Positions 1 through 12,300 of a stretch of 64,000 nt of DNA are shown here, one piece after another. The DNA is from Candidatus Ferrigenium bremense (GTDB lineage: Bacteria > Pseudomonadota > Gammaproteobacteria > Burkholderiales > Gallionellaceae), in assembly GCA_019449635.1 (NCBI GenBank), contig JAGRPI010000004.1, positions 177,556 to 241,555 of the forward strand. The letters are read 5' to 3'. The translations under genes and the position numbers were made by a program. The notes under the pieces are model-generated. The model did no database searches and had not been told where the DNA came from. It saw only the letters and a list, made by a program, of their open reading frames with translations. The stretch's first letter is position 1; each line of letters opens with the position of its first letter.

Positions 1-354
1 ACCCGCTTCGAGAACGCCGGCCTGAAGATCGTGGCGGCGCGCATGATGCAGTTGTCCCGCGCCGAAGCGGAAGGCTTCTATGCCGTGCACCGTGCCCGTC
101 CGTTCTTCAACGACCTGGTCAATTTCATGATTTCCGGCCCGGTGATAGTACAGGCGCTGGAAGGCGAGGGCGCGATCCTGAAGCACCGTGACCTGATGGG
201 AGCGACCGACCCGAAGAAGGCCGATAAGGGCACGATCCGCGCCGATTTCGCCGACAGCATCGATGCGAATGCGGTGCACGGTTCCGACGCGGCAGAGACC
301 GCTGCGGTGGAGATCGCCTATTTCTTCCCGGCGCTGAACGTCTACTCGCGCTAA
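1..354 (+). CDS. ndk: Nucleoside diphosphate kinase, C-terminal part (5' end outside window)
   Basis: The frame is open from the first base, so this is the last 117 codons of a protein usually about 141 residues long. Ndk transfers the gamma phosphate between nucleoside tri- and diphosphates through a phosphohistidine. The catalytic segment NAVHGSD near the end holds the active-site histidine, and the preceding [14 protein letters not shown] and GTIRADF stretches are typical of the family. It lies 10 bases before rlmN, and this ndk-rlmN-pilW order is common in betaproteobacteria. The start codon and RBS cannot be seen. Confidence 0.97.
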   Translation, partial: TRFENAGLKIVAARMMQLSRAEAEGFYAVHRARPFFNDLVNFMISGPVIVQALEGEGAILKHRDLMGATDPKKADKGTIRADFADSIDANAVHGSDAAETAAVEIAYFFPALNVYSR

Positions 355-364
355 GCGATAGCTG

Positions 365-1474
365 ATGAAGCAAAACCTCCTCGACTTTGATGTTCAGCAA
401 TTGACTGCCTGGTTTGCGGAGCACGGCGAGAAGCCGTTCCGCGCCAAACAGGTGCTGCGCTGGATATACAAGGCCGGGGAGTCCGATTTCGATGCGATGA
501 GCGACCTTGCGGTATCGCTCCGCGAAAAATTGAAGCAGATCGCATGCGTGCAGGCGCCCAAGGTGATGCGCGAGGAGCTGTCCGATGACGGCACGCGCAA
601 ATGGCTGCTGGATATGGGCACCGGCAACGCGGTGGAGACCGTGTTCATTCCCGAGGAGGGCAGGGGCACGCTGTGCGTCTCGACGCAGGCGGGCTGCGCG
701 CTGGACTGCGCGTTCTGTTCGACCGGCAAGCAGGGCTTCAGCCGCAACCTTTCGACCGCCGAGATCATCGGCCAGTTGTGGTGGGCGAACCATCAGCTCG
801 GCAAGGATGCCCCTTCGGCAGGCTCAGGGCAGGCTCAGGGCAACTGGCAGATCAGCAACGTGGTACTGATGGGCATGGGGGAACCGTTGCTGAATTTCGA
901 CCATACCGTGAGCGCGCTGCGCCTGATGCTGGACGACCATGCCTACGGCCTGTCGCGTCGCCGCGTGACGGTGTCCACTTCGGGCATCGTGCCGGCGATG
1001 GACCGGCTGCGCGATGAATGCCCGGTCGCGCTGGCGGTGTCGCTGCATGCGCCGAACGACAAGCTGCGCGACGAGCTGGTGCCGGTCAACCAGAAATATC
1101 CGCTCAAGGAGCTGCTGGCGGCCTGCAAGCGTTATCTGGAAAAGGCGCCGCGCGACTTCATCACTTTCGAATATGTGCTGCTGGACGGCGTGAACGACAG
1201 CGTGCAACAGGCGCATGAACTGGTGCGGCTGGTGAGCGACGTACCGTGCAAGTTCAACCTGATCCCGTTCAACCCGTTCCCGCAGGCGCATTACCGGCGC
1301 TCCAAACCGGAGGCGATCCGCCGTTTCCGCGATGTGCTGATGGAGGCGGATATCGTGGTCACCACGCGCAAGACGCGCGGCGACGACATTGCCGCGGCAT
1401 GCGGCCAATTGGCCGGGTTGGTGCAGGATAAAACCAAACGAACCATGCAACGCCCGGTGGCACTGCATGATTAA
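365..1474 (+). CDS. rlmN: Dual-specificity 23S rRNA/tRNA adenine-C2 methyltransferase RlmN
   Basis: A 369-residue radical-SAM enzyme that methylates A2503 of 23S rRNA and A37 of some tRNAs. The cluster CALDCAFC (C-x3-C-x2-C) binds the 4Fe-4S centre. A GMGEP segment and a late Cys in AAACGQL (the mechanistic cysteine) are present. Residues about 148-159 ([11 protein letters not shown]) are encoded by a copy of a dispersed CTTCGGCAGGCTCAGG-type repeat at about 808-841. This loop lies between otherwise conserved segments and keeps the frame, so the gene is probably functional. It is cotranscribed with ndk and pilW. Confidence 0.96.
   Translation: MKQNLLDFDVQQLTAWFAEHGEKPFRAKQVLRWIYKAGESDFDAMSDLAVSLREKLKQIACVQAPKVMREELSDDGTRKWLLDMGTGNAVETVFIPEEGRGTLCVSTQAGCALDCAFCSTGKQGFSRNLSTAEIIGQLWWANHQLGKDAPSAGSGQAQGNWQISNVVLMGMGEPLLNFDHTVSALRLMLDDHAYGLSRRRVTVSTSGIVPAMDRLRDECPVALAVSLHAPNDKLRDELVPVNQKYPLKELLAACKRYLEKAPRDFITFEYVLLDGVNDSVQQAHELVRLVSDVPCKFNLIPFNPFPQAHYRRSKPEAIRRFRDVLMEADIVVTTRKTRGDDIAAACGQLAGLVQDKTKRTMQRPVALHD
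808..841 (+). repeat. Dispersed CTTCG-CAGGCTCAGG repeat inside rlmN
   Basis: Two tandem copies of CAGGCTCAGGG follow CCCTTCGG. The same motif family is found in cusB (about 20140-20166) and, as the reverse complement, between genes at about 12856-12877. It adds about 11 codons to rlmN without a frameshift. Confidence 0.7.
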
Positions 1475-1492
1475 AACAGCTGAGGTAAGCCG

Positions 1493-2272
1493 ATGAAAAA
1501 ATTGATTGTGCTATCGTTCCCATGGGTGTTTTCATTGGCCATTCTGGCGGGCTGCGGCACGCCGTCCGGCGGGGGACAGGCTGCCCCGGACCAGCTCAAG
1601 TCGCGCGCCAGCGCCAGTGCGAAGGTGCATACCGAACTGGCGGGCATGTATTACGAGCGCGCGCAGATGGGTGTTGCGCTGGGCGAAATAGATGCGGCCT
1701 TGTCGGCCGATCAGAACTATGCGCCGGCCTATAGCGTGCGCGGCCTGATCCATATGGCGTTGCGCGAATACAAGGAAGCCGATGAGGATTTCCAGCAAAG
1801 CCTGCGCCTCGACAAGAACGATTCCGAAACGCACAATAACTATGGCTGGTTCCTGTGCCAGCAAGGCAAGGAGAAAGACTCGATCCCGCATTTCATGGCG
1901 GCATTGAAAAATCCTCTATACGGAACACCGGAGCGCGCTTACCTGAATGCCGGGCTGTGCTCCAAAAAAGCGGGCAACATCAAGGATGCAGAGGAGTTCC
2001 TGCAGCGCGCGCTGCAGGTGCAGCCCGGTTTGCCGCAGGCGCTGCTGGCGATGGCGGAGCTGAGTTTCGATAATGGCGATTACGCCGCCGCCAAGAAATA
2101 CTTCGCGGGATTCTCGGAAAAAACCGACAGCCTGACGGCGGAACAACTCTGGCTGGCAGTGCGTATCGAGCGCAAGGCTGGCGACCGCAATGCCGAGGCC
2201 AGCTATGGCATGCAGTTGCGCAAGCGTTTTCCCGATGCGCGTGAAACCCAATTGCTGATGGGCAGGGATTGA
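1493..2272 (+). CDS. pilW: Type IV pilus biogenesis/stability lipoprotein PilW (PilF), TPR protein
   Basis: A 259-residue outer-membrane lipoprotein that assists PilQ secretin assembly and pilus stability. The signal peptide ends in the lipobox LAGC at about residues 18-21. The rest is tetratricopeptide repeats: YYERAQMGVALGE, PAYSVRGLIHMALREYKEA, SETHNNYGWFLCQQGKEKDS and later ones. Length matches the PilF/PilW family. It lies 18 bases after rlmN, and its TGA stop overlaps the ATG of rodZ, so translation is probably coupled. Confidence 0.9.
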   Translation: MKKLIVLSFPWVFSLAILAGCGTPSGGGQAAPDQLKSRASASAKVHTELAGMYYERAQMGVALGEIDAALSADQNYAPAYSVRGLIHMALREYKEADEDFQQSLRLDKNDSETHNNYGWFLCQQGKEKDSIPHFMAALKNPLYGTPERAYLNAGLCSKKAGNIKDAEEFLQRALQVQPGLPQALLAMAELSFDNGDYAAAKKYFAGFSEKTDSLTAEQLWLAVRIERKAGDRNAEASYGMQLRKRFPDARETQLLMGRD

Positions 2273-3189
2273 TGGAACAGTTTCCCGAAAACAACGCCGG
2301 GCAAGGCGATAACCCTGTCCAGATACCTGCGGTTTCGCTGGGAAAGGCGCTGCGCGAGGCGCGCGAGCGCCTCGGCCTGAGCGTCGCGGATGTGGCCAAC
2401 CAGATCAAGCTTGCACCACGCCAGATCGAGGCGCTGGAAGCCGAGGAATTCCGGCATCTGCCCGAGATGCCGTTTGTGCGCGGCTTTGTGCGCGGTTACG
2501 CCAAGCTGTTGCAGCTGGATGCGCAGCCATTATTGGCATCCCTGCCGCAGGCGAGTGCCGATCTGGTACAACTGGTGCCGGCCTCCGTTGAAGCGCCATT
2601 CCCCAGCGCGCATTCGCCGCAACGGCAAAACCTGATGTGGCTGGGCGCGGCGTTGCTGCTGTCGGTGCTGGTGGTCGCACTCGCGGTGTGGCATTTCACG
2701 GTGCCGCCTGCGAAACCCGAAGCGGCGCAGGTCGAAACGCCGGTTTCCCTGCCTGATAAAATGCAGGTCATCCCGGCATCGCCGGTTGCCGAAGCGGGCA
2801 CGATGGCGCCGCCTGCCGCAAAGATGGCGCGATCTTCGACGGAGGCGGCGCAACCCCCTGTTACGGTTGCGAAGCCCCCGATTCCCCAGGCTGCACCGCA
2901 AACCCAATCGGCAAAACCGGCAGTTCAGCCTGAGGTGCTGCTGCAAGCCGCCACACTGCGCTTGGCGTTCGATGATGATTCCTGGGCGGAAATCAAGGGC
3001 AAGGACGACAAGATACTGTCGTCGCAGATCAATCCGCGCGGCAGCGAGCTGCGCCTGAAGAGCCAGGGTCCATATTCGCTGGTGATCGCCCGTGCCGCAT
3101 CGGTGCGGCTCTATTATCGCGGCAAACAGATCGACCTGACGCCTTATATCAACTCTTCGAGCGAAGTGGCGCGGCTGACGCTGGAATAG
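2272..3189 (+). CDS. rodZ: Cytoskeletal protein RodZ-like (HTH, membrane segment, DUF4115)
   Basis: A 305-residue bitopic membrane protein of the RodZ family, which links MreB to the cell-wall elongation machinery. The N-terminus (residues about 20-85) is a Cro/CI-type HTH ([19 protein letters not shown]). A transmembrane helix follows at about 125-145, then a Pro/Ala/Lys-rich linker and a C-terminal DUF4115 domain ([13 protein letters not shown]). The frame also has a TTG one codon earlier, but the ATG at 2272 overlapping the pilW stop is the better start. It is followed after 2 bases by ispG, a common arrangement. Confidence 0.9.
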   Translation: MEQFPENNAGQGDNPVQIPAVSLGKALREARERLGLSVADVANQIKLAPRQIEALEAEEFRHLPEMPFVRGFVRGYAKLLQLDAQPLLASLPQASADLVQLVPASVEAPFPSAHSPQRQNLMWLGAALLLSVLVVALAVWHFTVPPAKPEAAQVETPVSLPDKMQVIPASPVAEAGTMAPPAAKMARSSTEAAQPPVTVAKPPIPQAAPQTQSAKPAVQPEVLLQAATLRLAFDDDSWAEIKGKDDKILSSQINPRGSELRLKSQGPYSLVIARAASVRLYYRGKQIDLTPYINSSSEVARLTLE

Positions 3190-3191
3190 GC

Positions 3192-4406
<1,215 letters not shown>

Positions 4407-4421
<15 letters not shown>

Positions 4422-4449
4422 GAAGTTAGGAAAACCACTTCCCACTCAC
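4407..4449. repeat. Hairpin repeat overlapping the ispG stop
   Basis: GTGAGTAGGAAGT at 4407-4419 pairs with ACTTCCCACTCAC at 4437-4449 (12 of 13 positions), around a short AAGTTAGG-type spacer. It supplies the last codons and stop of ispG. It could act as an attenuating hairpin before hisS, but no U-run follows. Confidence 0.55.
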
Positions 4450-4461
4450 CGGGGTTATTTT

Positions 4462-5730
4462 ATGAGCAAAGAAACACTACAAGCCGTAAAAGGCATGAAC
4501 GACATTCTGCCGGACGAGGCGGAGCTGTGGCTGTGGTTCGAGGAGGAGGTGCGCGACTGGCTGCACGGCTACGGCTACCGCAACATCCGCATGCCGCTGG
4601 TCGAGCCGACCGCGCTGTTCAAGCGCGCGATCGGCGAGGTGACCGACATCGTCGAGAAGGAGATGTACAGCTTCGCGGATGCGCTCAACGGCGACCACCT
4701 GACGCTGCGCCCGGAAGGCACGGCTTCCTGCGTGCGTGCGGTGCTGCAGCACAATCTGCTGTATAACGCGCCGCAACGCCTGTATTACAGCGGGCCGATG
4801 TTCCGCCACGAGCGCCCGCAGAAGGGGCGCTACCGGCAGTTCCACCAGGTCGGCGTGGAGGCGCTGGGCTTTGCCGGGCCGGACATCGACGCCGAGCAGA
4901 TCCTGATGTGCGCGCGGCTGTGGCGCAAATTCGGGCTGCGCGATGTCGCGCTGCAACTGAACACGTTGGGCGATAGCGCCTCGCGGCACCGCCACCGCGT
5001 CAGGCTGATCGCCTGGTTCGAACAGCATCTGGACATGCTGGATGCCGATGCCACGCGCCGCCTGCACAGCAACCCGCTGCGCATCCTGGACAGCAAGAAT
5101 CCGGCGATGCAGGAGCTGATCGCCGCCGCACCCATGCTGGCGGACGAACTGGAAGAAGACGCGCTCAGGCATTTCGACGAGGTGCAGGGGGTACTGAAAC
5201 GCCACGACGTGGCGTTCGAGATCAACCCGCGCCTGGTGCGCGGGCTGGACTATTACAACCGCACGGTGTTCGAGTGGGTGACCACGCGCCTCGGCGCGCA
5301 GGGCACCATCTGCGCCGGCGGCCGCTATGACGGGCTGGTCGAACAAATTGGCGGCAAGCCGGTCCCGGCGACCGGCTTTGCGATGGGCGTGGAGCGGCTG
5401 CTGGCGCTGTTGCAGGAAGACGGCATGGCGCTGCCCAGGGCGGAGGTGGACGTGTATGTGGTGCACCAGGGCGAACAGGCCAGCCGTCTGGCCAGCCGGG
5501 TGGCGGAGCAGTTGCGCGACGACCGGCTGCGCGTGCTGTTGCACTGCGGCGGCGGCAGCTTCAAGTCGCAGATGAAAAAGGCCGACGCCAGCGGCGCGGC
5601 GGTGGCGGTGGTGATCGGCGACGACGAGGCGCAGGCCGACGAGGTCAGCGTGAAGCCGATGCAGGGCGGTGAGCAGCAGCGGGTGAGCGTGCAGAATCTT
5701 GCCGCAACAGTTAACGGGATTATCAAGTAG
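4462..5730 (+). CDS. hisS: Histidine-tRNA ligase
   Basis: A 422-residue class II aminoacyl-tRNA synthetase. Motif 2 is seen in [18 protein letters not shown], the histidine-specific segment in [15 protein letters not shown] and motif 3 in [21 protein letters not shown]-terminal anticodon-binding domain ([11 protein letters not shown]... onward) is present, which separates it from the HisZ paralogue at 37223. Length is normal. It lies 40 bases after ispG and 9 bases before yfgM. Confidence 0.98.
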   Translation: MSKETLQAVKGMNDILPDEAELWLWFEEEVRDWLHGYGYRNIRMPLVEPTALFKRAIGEVTDIVEKEMYSFADALNGDHLTLRPEGTASCVRAVLQHNLLYNAPQRLYYSGPMFRHERPQKGRYRQFHQVGVEALGFAGPDIDAEQILMCARLWRKFGLRDVALQLNTLGDSASRHRHRVRLIAWFEQHLDMLDADATRRLHSNPLRILDSKNPAMQELIAAAPMLADELEEDALRHFDEVQGVLKRHDVAFEINPRLVRGLDYYNRTVFEWVTTRLGAQGTICAGGRYDGLVEQIGGKPVPATGFAMGVERLLALLQEDGMALPRAEVDVYVVHQGEQASRLASRVAEQLRDDRLRVLLHCGGGSFKSQMKKADASGAAVAVVIGDDEAQADEVSVKPMQGGEQQRVSVQNLAATVNGIIK

Positions 5731-5739
5731 GAGTGGATC

Positions 5740-6378
5740 ATGGCAGCATTGGACTTGCAGGAACAGGAACAACTCGACGCGCTCAAGGCGTGGTGGAAAG
5801 AAAACGGCAACAAGGTGCTGGGAGTGCTGTTGGCCGTAGTCGTCGTAATGGGCGGCTGGCGCGGCTGGCAGTATTACCAGAACAGGCAGTCCGTGGAGGC
5901 GGCGACCCTGTTCGCCGAGTTCATCAAGCAACTGGAAAGCGGTGATGCCAAGCGCGTCAACGATGCCGCAGCCATGGTGATGGAAAAATATGCCGCCAGC
6001 GGATACGCTCCGCGTGCCGCCTTATGGGCGGCGCAGGTGAACGAACAGGGCAAGGAGACGGCGCGCGCCAGGACGCAATTGCAATGGGTCATCGACCATG
6101 CCGGGGAAGCCGGCCTGAAAGACGTGGCGCGCCTGCGCCTGGCCGCGGTACTGCTGGACGAGAAAAATTATGCAGATGCCATGAAGCTGCTGGAGGCCAG
6201 GCATCCGGCCTCATTTGATGGCTTGTATGCCGACCTGCGGGGCGATGTGTTGAGTGCCCAGGGCAAGAAGGATGAGGCCAGGTCTGCCTACAAGCTGGCC
6301 TACGAAAAGACCGATGCCAAGAGCATGTACCGCAACCTGATCCAGATGAAGATGGATGATCTCGGGGAAGCGAAATGA
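5740..6378 (+). CDS. yfgM: Tetratricopeptide membrane protein YfgM (ancillary SecYEG translocon subunit)
   Basis: A 212-residue inner-membrane protein with a short cytoplasmic N-terminus (LDLQEQEQLDALKAWWKENGN), one transmembrane helix (about residues 27-46) and a periplasmic TPR domain. In E. coli YfgM associates with SecYEG and periplasmic chaperones. The motif around WWKENGNKVL is characteristic. A TAGGAGTGG ribosome site precedes the ATG. The stop overlaps the bamB start in ATGA. Confidence 0.92.
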   Translation: MAALDLQEQEQLDALKAWWKENGNKVLGVLLAVVVVMGGWRGWQYYQNRQSVEAATLFAEFIKQLESGDAKRVNDAAAMVMEKYAASGYAPRAALWAAQVNEQGKETARARTQLQWVIDHAGEAGLKDVARLRLAAVLLDEKNYADAMKLLEARHPASFDGLYADLRGDVLSAQGKKDEARSAYKLAYEKTDAKSMYRNLIQMKMDDLGEAK

Positions 6379-7532
6379 AGCTGGCGCATGTGTGGCTGCT
6401 GTCTGCCTTGCTCGCGCTGAGCGGCTGCTCGTCCGTGCAATCGACCATGAACAACTGGTTCGGCGACAAGGATACTGCGACGGAGCCTGCCAGGCTGGTA
6501 GAGTTCGGCGAGACCGCCAGATTCGAGGTGCGCTGGCATACCGATCTTGGCGATTCCGGCGCAAGCCTGCTGCAGCCCGCACTGGTCAATGACGCGATCT
6601 ATGGCGCATCCGGCAAGGGCACATTGACGCGTGTGGATCGCGCCACCGGCAAGGCGGTGTGGAGCGTCGAGAGCGGCATTACGGTCAGCGGCGGCGTGGG
6701 CAGCGGCGAGGGGCTGGTGCTCATCGGCAGCGACAAGGGCGATGTGCTGGCCTATGGCGAAGACGGCAAGCTGCGCTGGAAAAGCCGGGTATCCAGCGAA
6801 GTGCTGAGCGCGCCGCAAGCGGCGGAAGGCGTGGTGATCGTGCGCAGCGGCGACGGGCGCATCGCCGGGCTGAATGCGGCGGATGGCAAGCGCGTGTGGT
6901 TGTACGAACGCAGCACGCCGGCTCTGGTGGTGCGCAGCCATGCCGGGGTGACGCTGCAGCGCAATGTGGCCTTCGCCGGATTTGCCGGCGGCAAGCTGGT
7001 TGCCATGAAGATCAAGGATGGCTCGGTACTGTGGGAAGTCTCGGTGTCGCAACCGCGCGGCAGCACCGAACTGGAGCGCATCAGCGACATCACCAGCAAT
7101 CCGGTGGCGGATGACGAGCAGGTTTGCGCCATCGCTTTCCAAGGTCGCGTGGCGTGTTATGACGCGGTACAAGGCAGCCCGTTGTGGAACCGCGACATCT
7201 CCAGCGACAAGGGCATGATGCTGTTGCGCAAATATCTCTATCTCAGCGATGCGAATGGATCGGTGATTGCGCTGGACAAGGTCAGCGGCAGCACGGTATG
7301 GAAGAACGACAAACTGTTTTTGCGCGATACCGCCGCGCCCTACGCCTTGGGTAATTTCGTGGTGGCGGGCGATCACGAAGGCTACCTGCACGGATTGAGC
7401 CGCGAAGACGGCAACTTTGCCGCGCGCATCAAACTGGATGGCAGCGCAATTCAAACCGCACCGGTCGGGCTCGACGACGGGCTGCTGGTGCAAACGCGCG
7501 GCGGCGAACTGTATTCGCTGGTCATCCGCTAA
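6375..7532 (+). CDS. bamB: Outer membrane protein assembly factor BamB
   Basis: A 385-residue lipoprotein of the BAM complex that inserts beta-barrel proteins in the outer membrane. The lipobox is LSGC (residues about 15-18). The mature part is an eight-bladed PQQ-type beta propeller with repeated GSDKGDVLAY, DGRIAGLNAADGKRVW and GSVIALDKVSGSTVW blades. It overlaps yfgM by 4 bases. The yfgM-bamB-der order is widely conserved. Confidence 0.95.
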   Translation: MKLAHVWLLSALLALSGCSSVQSTMNNWFGDKDTATEPARLVEFGETARFEVRWHTDLGDSGASLLQPALVNDAIYGASGKGTLTRVDRATGKAVWSVESGITVSGGVGSGEGLVLIGSDKGDVLAYGEDGKLRWKSRVSSEVLSAPQAAEGVVIVRSGDGRIAGLNAADGKRVWLYERSTPALVVRSHAGVTLQRNVAFAGFAGGKLVAMKIKDGSVLWEVSVSQPRGSTELERISDITSNPVADDEQVCAIAFQGRVACYDAVQGSPLWNRDISSDKGMMLLRKYLYLSDANGSVIALDKVSGSTVWKNDKLFLRDTAAPYALGNFVVAGDHEGYLHGLSREDGNFAARIKLDGSAIQTAPVGLDDGLLVQTRGGELYSLVIR

Positions 7533-7554
7533 TCACTAAACCTGGAAAAAGCAA

Positions 7555-7687
7555 TTAGCCACGGATATACACGGATTAACACTGATCAAACCACTGCTTG
7601 CTCTCCCGATAATTCATGAAAGGTAAGCGGCACGATTTTGCCAGCCCGTTGATAAATCCGTGTACATCCGTGTTCATCCGTGGCTAT
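7555..7687. repeat. Inverted-repeat element, CACGGAT family, between bamB and der
   Basis: The left arm holds imperfect repeats of the unit CACGGATTAA (AGCCACGGATATACACGG), and the right arm the complement (ATCCGTGTTCATCCGTGGCT), with about 70 bases between. A second copy is at 24965-25100. The arms would form a long hairpin in RNA or single-stranded DNA. A smaller CCCCTTTTTACAAAGGGG hairpin follows at about 7711-7730 before der. Confidence 0.8.
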
Positions 7688-7762
7688 ATGCCGTTTTTAG
7701 GTAAACCGCCTCCCCTTTTTACAAAGGGGAAAGACTTGATGAGCTACATATTGAAAGCCTGA

Positions 7763-9163
7763 ATGCTGCCTACACTTGTTTTAGTCGGACGTCCGAACGT
7801 GGGCAAGTCCACCCTGTTCAACCGCCTCACGCGCAGCCGCGATGCGCTGGTCGCCGACCTGCCCGGCCTGACCCGCGACCGCCATTACGGACGCGGCAGG
7901 GTGGGCGACCGTCCTTACCTGGTGGTGGATACCGGCGGTCTGGAGCCGGTTGCCAAGGAAGGCATCCTGTACGAGATGGCCAAGCAGAGCCGCCAGGCGG
8001 TGGACGAGGCCGACATGGTGCTGTTCCTGGTCGACGGCCGCGCGGGATGCACGCCGCAGGATGCCCTCATCGCCGGACAATTGCGCAAGACCGGCAAGCC
8101 GATCCTGCTGCTGGTCAACAAGGCGGAGGGCATGCAGCGCGCCAAGGTGACTGCCGATTTTTTCGAATTGGGGCTGGGTGAACCGCTGCCGATCTCCTCG
8201 GCGCACGGCGACAACGTGAACGAAGTGGTCGAGATCGCGCTGGAGAATTTTCCTGATGTGGTCGAGGAAGAGCCCACCAGGGATCAGCCTCCGAAACTCG
8301 CCATCGTCGGGCGACCCAATGTCGGAAAGTCCACCCTGGTGAACGCCATCCTCGGCGAGCAGCGCGTGATCGCGTTTGACCAGCCGGGCACCACGCGCGA
8401 TTCCATTTACATCGATTTCGAACGCGACGGCAGGCAATACACCATCATCGACACCGCCGGGGTGCGCAGGCGCGGCAAGGTGGACGAGGCGGTGGAAAAA
8501 TTCTCCGTGATCAAGACCATGCAGGCCATCGAGGACGCCAACGTGGTGGTGCTGGTGGTGGACGCGCGCGACCAGATCACCGAGCAGGACGCGCATGTCG
8601 CCGATTTCGTGTTGCAGGCGGGGCGCGCGCTGGTGCTGGCGGTCAACAAGTGGGACGGGCTGGACGAGTACCAGCGCGGTCAGGTCAAGAGCGACATCGA
8701 GCGCAAGCTGCATTTCCTGAGCTTTGCCAAGCTGCACTACATTTCCGCGCTGAATGGCACCGGTGTGGACAAGGTGCTGAAGTCCGTGGATGAAGCCTAT
8801 GCGGCGGCGATGGCGAAACTGTCGACGCCGAAACTCACCCGCGTCCTGATCGCAGCACTGGGGAAACAACAGCCGCCCAAAGGGGGGCGCTTCACCCCCA
8901 AGATGCGCTACGCCCATCAGGGCGGAAGCAACCCGCCGCTGATCGTGATCCACGGCAGCGGCCTGGACGACGTGCCGGCCAGCTATACGCGCTACCTGGA
9001 GCGCACCTTTTGCGAAGCCTTCAAGCTGCAAGGCACGCCGCTCAGGATCCAATTCAATTCCAGCAAAAACCCGTTCGAAGGCAAAAAGCCCAGGCCGCTC
9101 ACCGAAGCCGAACAACGCAAGGCGCACCGGGCACGGATACGCGGACGCAAGCTGTATGGATAA
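7763..9163 (+). CDS. der: Ribosome biogenesis GTPase Der (EngA)
   Basis: A 466-residue double GTPase needed for 50S subunit maturation. The first G domain begins at residue about 7 ([21 protein letters not shown]) and the second at about 180 ([23 protein letters not shown]). The C-terminus is the KH-like domain ([12 protein letters not shown], ending in RIRGRKLYG). Start is the ATG at 7763. It follows an inverted-repeat element, which separates it from the bamB operon. Confidence 0.98.
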   Translation: MLPTLVLVGRPNVGKSTLFNRLTRSRDALVADLPGLTRDRHYGRGRVGDRPYLVVDTGGLEPVAKEGILYEMAKQSRQAVDEADMVLFLVDGRAGCTPQDALIAGQLRKTGKPILLLVNKAEGMQRAKVTADFFELGLGEPLPISSAHGDNVNEVVEIALENFPDVVEEEPTRDQPPKLAIVGRPNVGKSTLVNAILGEQRVIAFDQPGTTRDSIYIDFERDGRQYTIIDTAGVRRRGKVDEAVEKFSVIKTMQAIEDANVVVLVVDARDQITEQDAHVADFVLQAGRALVLAVNKWDGLDEYQRGQVKSDIERKLHFLSFAKLHYISALNGTGVDKVLKSVDEAYAAAMAKLSTPKLTRVLIAALGKQQPPKGGRFTPKMRYAHQGGSNPPLIVIHGSGLDDVPASYTRYLERTFCEAFKLQGTPLRIQFNSSKNPFEGKKPRPLTEAEQRKAHRARIRGRKLYG

Positions 9164-9173
9164 CAACAGCCTG

Positions 9174-9284
9174 ACCACGAATGACACGAAGCACGCGAAG
9201 AGAACGGAAGACCGCTTCGGGAGTTTGGCTACCTTCTCATGACTATCCGTAAAAATCTTTGTGCCCTTCGTGTCCTTTGTGGTG
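9174..9284. repeat. Inverted-repeat element, CACGAAG family, between der and the SNF2 gene
   Basis: The left arm is ACCACGAATGACACGAAGC with further ACGCGAAG units, and the right arm CCTTCGTGTCCTTTGTGGT. The copies at 17099-17226 and 38397-38511 have the same arms with unrelated loops. It ends about 28 bases before the helicase ATG. Confidence 0.8.
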
Positions 9285-9312
9285 AAGTCTTTTACGCACA
9301 GCCATTTTAGCC

Positions 9313-12300
9313 ATGTCACTTTCGCAGTCCTACAGCGTCAAGGATGTCATCCGCTGGTACGACCAGGGCGAGATCCAGAAAGCCAAGGCTTACCTGAATT
9401 CGATCAGCCATCTGGAGGTCCGTCCCGACAAGATCATCGCGCAGGTCAAGGGCAGCGCGTCCCATCCTTATCAGGTGGACATCTCCTTCAGTGCCGGCAA
9501 GGCAGGCGAATTGCATATCGATCCGGCATGCAGTTGCCCGGTCGGACGGAAATGCAAGCATAGCGCGGCAGTGCTGCTGTCGGCCCTGTCCTTGCCGCGC
9601 CCGCCCGCCATCAACCATGCCGTGCTGGAGTGGGTCGAATCCTTCCGGCGCACGGCAAAAGCGGCGCCGAAGAAAACCGCGAAGTCTGCGCCAAGACCCG
9701 AGAGGCTGTGCTATGTGCTTACCCGGTCCGCCTACACGGGCGCTTATGTCTTCGGCACTTACAAAGGCAAGCTGGATGCCGATGGGCGGCTGACGGGCAG
9801 GCTCGAGGAATGGGGCAACGTCGAGCGCGCACTGATAAAACCGCCGCAGTTCGTCACCGAAGAAGACCTGCCCATCCTGCGCCTGTTATGGCAGCAGCGC
9901 GACAGGTATGGTTTTTTTCCCGTCAAGGGCGCGCTGGGCAACGAGATCATGGTGCGCCTGCTGGCGAGCGCAAGGTTGTTCTTCATGGAAGCCGTCGCGG
10001 GCAACCGTTACCTGAGATCGGAGCCGGTCCACCTCAAGCAGGGCAAGGCGCGCAAGGCGCGTCTGGAATGGGGCGTCGATGAGTCAGGCCGAATGGTTCC
10101 CAGGGTAGTCAGCAGCGCGGCGCTGGAAGTGTTCCCGTTCAACGAGGCGACCTGGTATATCGATGTCGGCACAGGCGAGATCGGCCAGTTGCAGACCGAG
10201 CAGACACCCGCGCAGGTTGCGCAGTTGCTCGACATGCCGCCGCTCGCCGAAATCGACGTACCGGTCGTGTCCGAGGTGCTGCGCGAACTGGTTCCCGACC
10301 TGCCGCCGCCCAGCACCGAACGGTTGCGCACGATCGCGAGCCAGCTGACGCCGATGCTGCTGCTGGCTACTTCGGAACCGTCATGGATGGGCAGCTTCCG
10401 CGGCTATCGCTATGGCACGCAGAAACTGGATTTTGCGCGCGCCAGGTTCCGTTATGGCGAGGCCATCCTGCCGCCCGGCCACCCGGGCGAATTTGTCATG
10501 CTGCAAAACGGCGAGACGGTGCGCGTGGCGCGCGACCCGAAAGCGGAGCAGCGTTTTCTCAAATCGTTGGCCGCATACGGGCTGGAAGAGATGCCGGGTT
10601 TCGGGCTGTCCGGCAACATCGGCGACCGGCCGATCTTCGCGCTGGATAACGAAAAGGCCTGGCCGCTCTTCATCCGGCAAACGGTTCCGCAGATGCAGGC
10701 GGCGGGATGGGAGATCGTCATCCCGCAGGATTTCCGCCACCACGTCCTCGAAGTGGAAGCGTGGGAAGCGGAATTCGGCGAACGGGAAGACGGCTGGTTC
10801 AGCCTGAACATGGGCATCGTGGTCAATGGCCGGCGGATGCCTCTGGCGCCGCTGCTGCATGAGCTGTTCAGGGTCGACCCGCGCTGGCTGGATGCCGCGC
10901 AACTGGAAAGGATGGACGACGACGAGCCCATCGAACTGCTGCTCGACGAAGGCGGCAGGGTGCATGCTCCCGCCGGGCGCATCAAGCCGCTGGCGCGCAC
11001 GCTGATCGAGTTGTTCGAAGGCAGGGCGGGCGATGAGATCCGCCTGTCCCGCTATGATGTGGCGCGCATCGACGAACTGGCCGGGATGGAGCGCTGGCAG
11101 TTCAAGGGTGTGGCTGCCGTGACCGGCCTTGCCGACAAACTCAGGAACACGGCCGGTATCAAGCCGGTCGCCGCGCCGGATGGTTTCGCGCTGCAACTGC
11201 GCCCTTACCAGCTGGAAGGTTTGTCCTGGCTGCAATACCTGCGCGAGCAGGAACTGGCCGGGATACTGGCCGACGATATGGGGCTGGGCAAGACCGCGCA
11301 GGCCCTGGCACACCTGCTGCTCGAAAAACAGAGCGGACGCATGGACAAGCCCTCGCTGGTGGTATTGCCCACCTCGCTGATCTTCAACTGGAAACGCGAG
11401 GCGGAACGGTTCGCCCCGCAACTCAAACTGCTGTCCCTGCACGGCAAGGAACGGGCGGAGCATTTCCCAGCGATTCCCGGGCATGATGTGATTCTCACCA
11501 CCTACCCGCTGCTGTGGCGCGACGAGCAGGCGCTGGCGGAGCATGACTACCACTTGCTGATCCTGGACGAGGCGCAGACGGTGAAAAATGTCTCCAGCCA
11601 GGCGGCGCAAGTGGTGCGCAAGCTGAACGCACGGCATCGACTGTGCCTCACCGGCACGCCGCTGGAAAACCATCTGGGCGAGTTGTGGGCGCAGTTCGAT
11701 TTCCTGCTGCCCGGCCTGCTGGGCACGCCCAAGGAGTTCACCCGGACCTGGCGCACCCCGATCGAAAAACAGGGTAACAAATCGCGCCGCGACCTGCTGG
11801 CCAGACGCGTCAAGCCCTTCATCCTGCGCAGGCGCAAGGAAGATGTCGCGCAGGAATTGCCACCCAAGACATTCATCATACGCAGCGTCGAACTGGAAGG
11901 CGCGCAACGCGACCTCTACGAGGCGGTGCGCAGCGCCATGGATCAGCGGATACGCGAGGAGGTTGCCGCCAAGGGTTTCGCGCGCAGCCACATCATCATT
12001 CTCGACGCGCTGCTCAAATTGCGCCAGGTGTGCTGCGATCCGCGTCTGCTGAAATTGACCAGCGCCCAAAGGGTGAAAGAACGCGCCAAGCTCGACCTGC
12101 TGATGGAAATGCTGCCGGAACTGGTCAGCGAAGGGCGGCGCATCCTGGTGTTCTCGCAATTCACCTCCATGCTCGAGCTGATAGAAGCGGAGCTGACGCG
12201 CGAAAAACTGGACTATGTGAAGCTCACCGGGGATACGCAAAACCGCGAAGAGGTGGTACGCCGTTTCCAGGATGGCGAAGTGCCGATCTTCCTGATCAGC

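Noticed and set aside
4477..5931. 484-codon - strand frame opposite hisS
   Set aside because: Shadow of a well supported housekeeping gene.
7781..9319. 512-codon - strand frame opposite der
   Set aside because: Shadow of der; composition is His/Gln/Arg rich without domains.
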